Shown here one piece after another: positions 59,184-64,000 of a stretch of DNA of 64,000 nt. The DNA is from DASUPK01 sp963736305 (lineage in GTDB: Bacteria; Actinomycetota; Thermoleophilia; Solirubrobacterales; 70-9): assembly GCA_963736305.1 (NCBI GenBank), contig CAVTOD010000002.1:1-64000 (forward strand). Direction: 5' to 3'. The notes beneath the pieces were generated by a model. It saw nothing but the letters and a program-made list of their open reading frames with translations. It did no database searches and was not told the origin of the DNA. The translations under genes and the position numbers were made by a program. The stretch's first letter is position 1. Each line of letters begins with the position of its first letter.

Positions 59184-60912
59184 GCTCGCGATGAAGCGCC
59201 AGGTTCCGCCGGCGCTCGGTCCTCACGACGATCATCCGCGCGTCCCCCGCCAGGGCTTCCTCGAGCTCTGCCGGGGTTGACGGCGAAGCGACGCTGATCC
59301 CGAACAGCTCAGCGACCCTCTCCGGCTCCAGGCGGCTGGGAGTGCCGAGCAGCGCTTCGAACTCGTCCTCCCCCAGCGCCTCCGCCTGGGGCAGGAAATG
59401 GAAGATTCCGCCGCCTGAGTTGTCGATCACGATCAGGCGCAGCTCCGGCAGGTCGCGGGCGGTCACCAACCCGCCGAGATCGTGGAAGAGGGCGAGGTCG
59501 CCGAGCACGGCCCAGGTGCGGGCGCCGCTGCCCGTTGCCAGGCCCGCGGAGGTGGAGACCAGGCCGTCGATCCCATTCGCGCCCCGGTTGGACGCGAAGC
59601 GCACTCCCTCCGGACCCTGCCTCATGAACGCCTCCAGGTCGCGGACCGGCATGCTGGAGGCCGCGAACACGGAATCGCCGTCCCGCAGCGCTCCGCCCAG
59701 CGCGGTCCACATTCCGGGCTCGCTGAGCTCATCGAGCTCATCCAAGCGTCCGTCGACGGCCTCGCACACGGCCAGCTCCGCCTGCAGCCACGCAGTCGCG
59801 AACGGGGAACCCTCGACGGCTCGGGCGCCGGGACGAAGCCGCGCCAAACGCTCGGTCAGCGACCGAGCCGTCGCCGCGGGGTCCGCCCGGACGATCGTGC
59901 CCGCACGCCGGGTGGGCTCCCGCCACTCGCCCGCCGGATCGACCACGATCTGATCGAGTCCCTCGATCGCCGCGAGCCATCGCCGAAGCGGCTTGCTGGT
60001 CGGCATGTCGCCGAAGCGCAGGATCAGCTCGGGCTGGAGTTCGAGCGGCCGCTCGCGGGCGACGTAGTCATAGGCGGAGACGACCAGGGACCGGTCGTGC
60101 GGCCCGCGGCGGAGCTGCGAGGTGGGCTCGGACAGGACCGGGTAGCCGACCGCGGCGGCGAGGGCGACGACGGGCTCAGCGAGCATCGGATCCATCTGGC
60201 GACCGACGACGATCAGCCCGCGCTGCGTGGATTCGATGCGATCGGCGAGGTGATCCAGCACCCCCTCGTCCGCGCGGGCGCTCGTCCGGGAGACGGCATT
60301 GAGAGGCGCGCCGGGGCGTCCCTCCAACGCGAGCGGATCGGACGCGCTGACCTCGCCCTCAACGGGAACCGGCGCGAGCGGCTCGCGCCACGGAACGTTC
60401 AGGTGGACGGGCCCCGGTCGCGGATCTCCGGCCGCGGCGGCGTAGGCGCGACACGCCACCGCTCGGAAGTGAAGGAGGCCGTCGTCGTCCGCCTCGTGGG
60501 TGCCGATCTCGCAGAACCAGCGCACGGCGTCGCCGTAGAGCTTCAGCTGATCGATCGTCTGGCCGGCGCCGATGTCCCGCAGCTCCGGAGGCCGGTCCGC
60601 GGTGAGCACCACGATCGGCACGCCCGCCTCGTCGGCCTCCACGACGGCCGGGTGCAGGTTGGCCGCCGCGGAACCCGACGTGCAGAGCACCACGGCAGGT
60701 CTCCCGGTCGCGAGTGCGGTGCCGAGGGCGAAGAACCCGGCGCTTCGCTCGTCAAGGATCACGGTCACCTCGAGCTCGGGTTGACGCCAGAGGGCGACGG
60801 CCAGCGGCGTCGAGCGCGAGCCGGGCGAGATCACGGCGCGATCAACACCGCAGCGGGCGAGCTCCTCCGCCATCGCCGAGGCAAGTGCCGTGTTGCGATT
60901 CGTCGGATCCAT
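59146..60912 (-). CDS. menD: 2-succinyl-5-enolpyruvyl-6-hydroxy-3-cyclohexene-1-carboxylate synthase
   Basis: 588 residues. ThDP-enzyme start ELARCGVDRAVISPGSRSTPLAVALW, CTSGSAAANLHPAVVEADEAGVPIVVLTADRPPELRDIGAGQTIDQLKLYG, the second domain with VNVPW-like HLNVPWREPL, and the late NRGANGIDGLVSTSAGLATGSG then VIDNSGGGIFHFLPQA are MenD marks. It adds succinic semialdehyde to isochorismate. The stop lies inside menF and the start 17 bp after menC. Confidence 0.93.
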   Translation of the reverse strand: MDPTNRNTALASAMAEELARCGVDRAVISPGSRSTPLAVALWRQPELEVTVILDERSAGFFALGTALATGRPAVVLCTSGSAAANLHPAVVEADEAGVPIVVLTADRPPELRDIGAGQTIDQLKLYGDAVRWFCEIGTHEADDDGLLHFRAVACRAYAAAAGDPRPGPVHLNVPWREPLAPVPVEGEVSASDPLALEGRPGAPLNAVSRTSARADEGVLDHLADRIESTQRGLIVVGRQMDPMLAEPVVALAAAVGYPVLSEPTSQLRRGPHDRSLVVSAYDYVARERPLELQPELILRFGDMPTSKPLRRWLAAIEGLDQIVVDPAGEWREPTRRAGTIVRADPAATARSLTERLARLRPGARAVEGSPFATAWLQAELAVCEAVDGRLDELDELSEPGMWTALGGALRDGDSVFAASSMPVRDLEAFMRQGPEGVRFASNRGANGIDGLVSTSAGLATGSGARTWAVLGDLALFHDLGGLVTARDLPELRLIVIDNSGGGIFHFLPQAEALGEDEFEALLGTPSRLEPERVAELFGISVASPSTPAELEEALAGDARMIVVRTERRRNLALHRELSSLAAAAAPRT

Positions 60913-60929
60913 CTCTCTCGAACCGTAGA

Positions 60930-62012
60930 TCAGCCGAGCCGACGTGCCGCAAGCGCCTCTTCGTCCAGCTCCACCCCGAGGCCGGGGCGCTCGTCGAGGA
61001 GCAGCCGATCGCCGTCGGCTTCGACCCCGCGTCCGATCGAAACCGAGAAGAGCCGCTCAGTGGCGAGGCCGTGGGCGACCCCGGCGTCACCATTCCTCGT
61101 CCGCAGAGCCTGCACGACATGCGCTGCCGCCGCGATGCCAACCGGCCCCTCGAGGGCGCTCGACAGGTAGGACGGGATCACCTCCGCGATCTCAAGCGCG
61201 GCACCGAGGCCGCCCACCTTCGCCACCTTGACGGCGGCCACCTCGCAGGCCTTGAGCTGCTGTGCGCGTCGGGCGTCGAATGGGGAGACCAAGCTCTCAT
61301 CGGCCGCGATCCGCACCTCGACCCGACGCCGCAGCTCGACCATCTGCTCGAAGGTCCCGACCGGTTGTTCGGCGAGTTCGATCTGGTGACGGTTGAGTGC
61401 GCTCAGGCGCTCCGCGGCCTCCGCGACATCCCAGGCGCCGTTGGCGTCCACCCGGATCACGGCTCCCGGTCCCAGGGTGTCCCGCACGGTCGCGACCTGA
61501 GTGACGTCTCCCGGCAGACCGACCTTCAGCTTGAACGTGTGGAAGCCGCGTGCGGACCATTCCTCGGCCATCGCTCGTGTCGACGATGGGTTGGCCGCCG
61601 GCAAGGTCGCGTTGCAGACGACGGGATTGGCCTCGGTGGCCCCGAGAAGCCGCCAAACCGGATCGCCAGTCGCCCTGCCGACGAGATCGTGAATTGCGAT
61701 GTCCACCGCGGCGAGGGCCTGAGCGGAGGCGCCGCGGTTCCGGCAGCGGGCGATCGCGGACCAGATTCGCCCGGGATCGACGCCTCCATCGAGCAGGGCC
61801 GGCCAGCATCGTCCGCGGATCTCGGCCGCGATCGCATCGATGCCGATGCCACCACGCAAGGTGAGTGCCGCTGTCTCGCCCAGGCCTTCGATTCCCTCGC
61901 CGCGAATCCGGACCAGGAGCAGCTCCCGCTCATGGATCTCTCCGCGTGCCGTCACGTAGGGCTCGCGAAACGGCAGGGAGTAGGGGACGACCTCCAACGC
62001 CTCCAGCTGCAT
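60930..62012 (-). CDS. menC: o-Succinylbenzoate synthase
   Basis: 360 residues of the enolase superfamily. An N-terminal capping domain (ALEVVPYSLPFREPYVTARGEIHERELLLVRIRGEGIEGLGE) and a barrel with FHTFKLKVG (KxK base), RVDANGAWDVAEAAERLSAL, the metal ligands in ELAEQPVG and ADESLVSPFDARR, and the second base lysine in AVKVAKVGG. Substrate OSB rather than dipeptide epimerisation is inferred from the men cluster. It overlaps nothing; menA ends 9 bp upstream. Confidence 0.85.
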   Translation of the reverse strand: MQLEALEVVPYSLPFREPYVTARGEIHERELLLVRIRGEGIEGLGETAALTLRGGIGIDAIAAEIRGRCWPALLDGGVDPGRIWSAIARCRNRGASAQALAAVDIAIHDLVGRATGDPVWRLLGATEANPVVCNATLPAANPSSTRAMAEEWSARGFHTFKLKVGLPGDVTQVATVRDTLGPGAVIRVDANGAWDVAEAAERLSALNRHQIELAEQPVGTFEQMVELRRRVEVRIAADESLVSPFDARRAQQLKACEVAAVKVAKVGGLGAALEIAEVIPSYLSSALEGPVGIAAAAHVVQALRTRNGDAGVAHGLATERLFSVSIGRGVEADGDRLLLDERPGLGVELDEEALAARRLG

Positions 62013-62021
62013 GGGGCGACT

Positions 62022-62903
62022 TTACGCCGCGATCAGCAGTCCGGCGGAGACCGTCAGGCTGAAGGCGCCCAGCAATGCCCCCGTGCCCGCAAGCGCCCCG
62101 TTGAGCGCCGGGCCGTCGGTGCGGGTGAGGACTGCGCGGGCCGGGCGGATCGCCAGTGGCGCCGAGATCAGTCCGAGGAGCGCCCACCAGGGGCCGCCTC
62201 TCGTCGCCACGGTCCCGATCAGGGCGAGATACGCCGCGGCGACCAGCCCGACATAGAGCCGGCGGGCGCCCTCCCTGCCCAGCCGCACCGCCAGGGTCTG
62301 CTTGTCGGCGCGGCGGTCGGTCTCGATGTCCCGGACGTTGTTGACGACCAGGATCGCCGTGGCGAGGCAGCCGACGGCGACAGACAGGCCGAACGGGAGC
62401 CAGTCGAGCCGCTCGAGCTGGACGTAGTAGGAGCCGTTCACGGCCACGAGCCCGAAGAAGAGGAAGACGAAGAGCTCTCCCAGCCCGGCATAGCCGTAAG
62501 GGCGCGGTCCGCCCGTGTAGAGGACGCCGGCGGCGATCGAGGCGACGCCGACGGCGATGATCAGCCAGCCGGCGACGATCGCCAGGTAGATCCCGGCCGC
62601 TACGGCAATTCCGAACGCCACCCAGGTTGTGACGAGCACGCTTCGCGGCGCCACCATCCCTGCGGCGGTAACGCGCACCGGGCCGAGGCGATCGACGGTG
62701 TCTGCGCCCCGCTTCGCGTCCGAGTAGTCGTTCGCGAGGTTGGTCCCGATCTGGATGAAGATGGAGCCGACCAGGGCCGCGATGAAGGCACCGACCCGGC
62801 GCAGATCGCCGTGCTGCTCGATCGCCGCGGCCGTTCCGACCAGCACGGGGGCAATCGCCGCCGGCAGCGTCCGCGGACGCGCCGCCATCAGCCAGATCCT
62901 CAA
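62022..62903 (-). CDS. menA: 1,4-dihydroxy-2-naphthoate polyprenyltransferase
   Basis: About 293 residues, eight to nine membrane helices. UbiA family signature FIQIGTNLANDYSDAKRGAD and the second DxxxD motif NNVRDIETDRRADKQTLAVRLG are clear, with the start RIWLMAARPRTLPAAIAPVLVG typical of MenA. TTG 62903 keeps the conserved RIWL; ATG 62888 is the other choice. It attaches the isoprenoid tail in the membrane. It lies 165 bp from menB, with a hairpin between. Confidence 0.9.
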   Translation of the reverse strand: MRIWLMAARPRTLPAAIAPVLVGTAAAIEQHGDLRRVGAFIAALVGSIFIQIGTNLANDYSDAKRGADTVDRLGPVRVTAAGMVAPRSVLVTTWVAFGIAVAAGIYLAIVAGWLIIAVGVASIAAGVLYTGGPRPYGYAGLGELFVFLFFGLVAVNGSYYVQLERLDWLPFGLSVAVGCLATAILVVNNVRDIETDRRADKQTLAVRLGREGARRLYVGLVAAAYLALIGTVATRGGPWWALLGLISAPLAIRPARAVLTRTDGPALNGALAGTGALLGAFSLTVSAGLLIAA

Positions 62904-62975
62904 GCTAGTGACCCCCCGGGAAACCTTGCACCAGAACCGGCGGCCTCGGATCGCCGCCATGCTGCGTCCTCGGTC

Positions 62976-63001
62976 GGCCGCGTACCACCTGGTACGCGGC
63001 C
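62976..63001. repeat. 11-bp perfect hairpin between menB and menA
   Basis: GGCCGCGTACC (62976-62986) and GGTACGCGGCC (62991-63001) pair around a 4-base loop. No T run follows on either strand. It may be an I-shaped terminator, a processing site or an operator. The rest of 62904-63068 shows no gene. Confidence 0.6.
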
Positions 63002-63068
63002 TCCCTGCGTCCTTGCCTGACGGCGCCCGAGTCCCGCCGGTTCAGGCACAACGTTCCCCGGTGGGCCA

Positions 63069-63947
63069 CTAGGGCCTCTTCGGGTACTTGGAGAAGTCCG
63101 GGCTCCGTCCCTGCTGGAAGGCATTGCGGCCCTCCTGGCCCTCCTCGCTCATGTAGAAGAGCAACGTGGCGTCGTGGGAGAGCTGCTGGATGCCGGTGAG
63201 CCCGTCTTCTGTGGCGTTGAAGCTCGACTTGAGCAGACGAAGCGAGAGGGGGGAGAGCGCTGCCATCTCACGGCACCAGGCGACGGTCTCCCGCTCGAGG
63301 TCGGCGAGCGGCACCACCGTGTTGACCAGTCCCATTTCGAGCGCCTCGTCGGCGTCGTAGAGCCTCAGCAGGAACCAGATCTCCTTCGCTTTCTTCACGC
63401 CAACATTGCGGGCCAGAAGGGAGGAGCCGAAGCCGCCGTCGAAGCTTCCGACCCGCGGCCCGGTCTGGCCGAAGGTCGCGTTGTCGGCGGCGATGGTTAG
63501 GTCGCAGACCAGGTGCAGGATGTGACCGCCGCCGACGGCGTACCCGGCGACCATCGCGATGACGGGCTTCGGCAGTCGCCGGATTTGAACGTGGAGGTCG
63601 CCGACGTCGAGTCGCCCGATGCCCTGCTTGGCGACCTCGTCGTCTCCGATGTAGCCGTCGTCCCCGCGAATCCGCTGGTCGCCGCCGGAGCAAAAGGCCT
63701 TCGTCCCGGCGCCGGTGAGGATGATCGCCGCCACGCCGACATCGTCGCGCGCCCGGTTGAACGCATCCCGGAGCTCGGCCAGCGTGGGCGGCCGGAACGC
63801 GTTGTGGACCTCGGGCCGGTTGATCGAGATCTTCGCGATCGCGTCTCCGCGCTCGTACAGGATGTCCTCGTACTCGCCCTCGGAGCGCCACTTGATCGGC
63901 GCGTAGAGCTGATCTTCGGGCGGGGCGTCTTTGTGTCGTCTCGGCAT
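63069..63947 (-). CDS. menB: 1,4-dihydroxy-2-naphthoyl-CoA synthase
   Basis: About 292 residues of the crotonase family. AIAKISINRPEVHNAFRPPTL, CSGGDQRIRGDDGYIGDD, VIAMVAGYAVGGGHILHLVCDLTIAADNATFGQTGPRVGSFDGG, ARNVGVKKAKEIWFLLRLYDADEAL and the end EEGQEGRNAFQQGRSPDFSKYPKRP are all MenB-specific. It closes the naphthoate ring. ATG 63947 is 23 bp from the divergent gene. Confidence 0.96.
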   Translation of the reverse strand: MPRRHKDAPPEDQLYAPIKWRSEGEYEDILYERGDAIAKISINRPEVHNAFRPPTLAELRDAFNRARDDVGVAAIILTGAGTKAFCSGGDQRIRGDDGYIGDDEVAKQGIGRLDVGDLHVQIRRLPKPVIAMVAGYAVGGGHILHLVCDLTIAADNATFGQTGPRVGSFDGGFGSSLLARNVGVKKAKEIWFLLRLYDADEALEMGLVNTVVPLADLERETVAWCREMAALSPLSLRLLKSSFNATEDGLTGIQQLSHDATLLFYMSEEGQEGRNAFQQGRSPDFSKYPKRP

Positions 63948-63956
63948 CCGGGCGCT

Positions 63957-63962
63957 TAGGCT
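63957..63962 (+). promoter_or_regulatory. -10-like element of the gene at the window end
   Basis: TAGGCT lies 8 nt before GTG 63971. The whole menB divergent spacer is 23 bp. Confidence 0.35.
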
Positions 63963-63970
63963 ACGGAACC

Positions 63971-64000
63971 GTGAAGCTCGACAACTGGCTCGCACAGCGG
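63971..64000 (+). CDS. Start of a gene cut by the window end, probably menE
   Basis: GTG opens VKLDNWLAQR and continues past the edge. This resembles the start of o-succinylbenzoate-CoA ligases, and menE is the enzyme missing from this cluster. Ten residues cannot prove it. Confidence 0.45.
   Translation, partial: MKLDNWLAQR

Noticed and set aside
59482..61170. 562-residue plus-strand frame
   Set aside because: Antisense to menD and menC.
60714..63020. 768-residue plus-strand frame
   Set aside because: Antisense to the start of menD, to menC and to menA; composition is typical shadow sequence.
1..64000. CRISPR array, prophage or defence island
   Set aside because: No direct-repeat array, integrase, phage structural or defence gene was seen; nearly all genes are core metabolic or housekeeping.

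Overview
The window is 64 kb of high-GC bacterial chromosome, densely coding, with many GTG/TTG starts and ATGA-type gene overlaps. Gene content fits a free-living, non-photosynthetic actinobacterium: the full menaquinone route to MenA, GatCAB, a GatCAB-associated zincin, a c-di-AMP riboswitch ahead of a resuscitation-factor-like gene, a class E-like sortase and an SMR-free arginine set. A LDL-receptor-like YWTD surface protein and a short secreted protein with an RIPSPGALLGIVAIVLALAGT-type signal look like those of Thermoleophilia (Solirubrobacterales). That placement is inference from gene content, not from an alignment. No rRNA operon, prophage, insertion sequence or CRISPR array was seen.

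Layout. 1-4.4 kb: a DUF2442/DUF4160 pair, tRNA-Cys, an NfeD-like protein, an SDR epimerase, tRNA-Val, a GNAT enzyme and an M23 peptidase. 4.4-16.3 kb: translation and arginine genes thrS, infC-rpmI-rplT, an rRNA methyltransferase, pheS-pheT and argC-J-B-D, nearly all overlapping. 16.3-25.4 kb: cell-surface and signalling genes (sortase, diguanylate cyclase), argG, a LysR regulator, a c-di-AMP riboswitch with an Rpf-like gene, a hydrolase, a ferritin-like protein and SixA. 25.4-31.5 kb: dnaE, a Cys-rich protein, a lytic transglycosylase and a decayed YWTD surface gene. 31.5-36.9 kb: a RodZ-like protein, endonuclease IV, gltX and an HDOD-LuxR protein. 36.9-44.5 kb: an Rrf2 regulator followed by cysK and cysE, then an intein-containing UvrD/PcrA helicase and folD. 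44.5-48.9 kb: four tandem four-helix membrane paralogues and a GMC oxidoreductase. 49-55.5 kb: gatC-gatA-zincin-gatB, a polyprenol-type glycosyltransferase and a UDP-sulfoquinovose synthase. 55.5-64 kb: ilvB-ilvN and menF, menD, menC, menA, menB, with the first codons of a likely menE.

Pathways. argCJBD plus argG cover most of arginine synthesis (argA/argF/argH are not here). CysE and CysK make cysteine from serine, with a candidate regulator next to them. MenF-D-C-B-A cover most of menaquinone synthesis. GltX plus GatCAB suggests indirect charging of tRNA-Gln and/or tRNA-Asn.

Two signals stand out. First, about 15 genes have a TANNNT-like hexamer 6-8 nt before the start codon and no Shine-Dalgarno sequence, the geometry of leaderless transcripts. 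Second, a clear UDP-sulfoquinovose synthase implies a sulfosugar in an organism with no visible photosynthesis genes. Two genes carry apparent frameshifts: the Rpf-like gene, in a CAA/CAG tract, and the YWTD gene.
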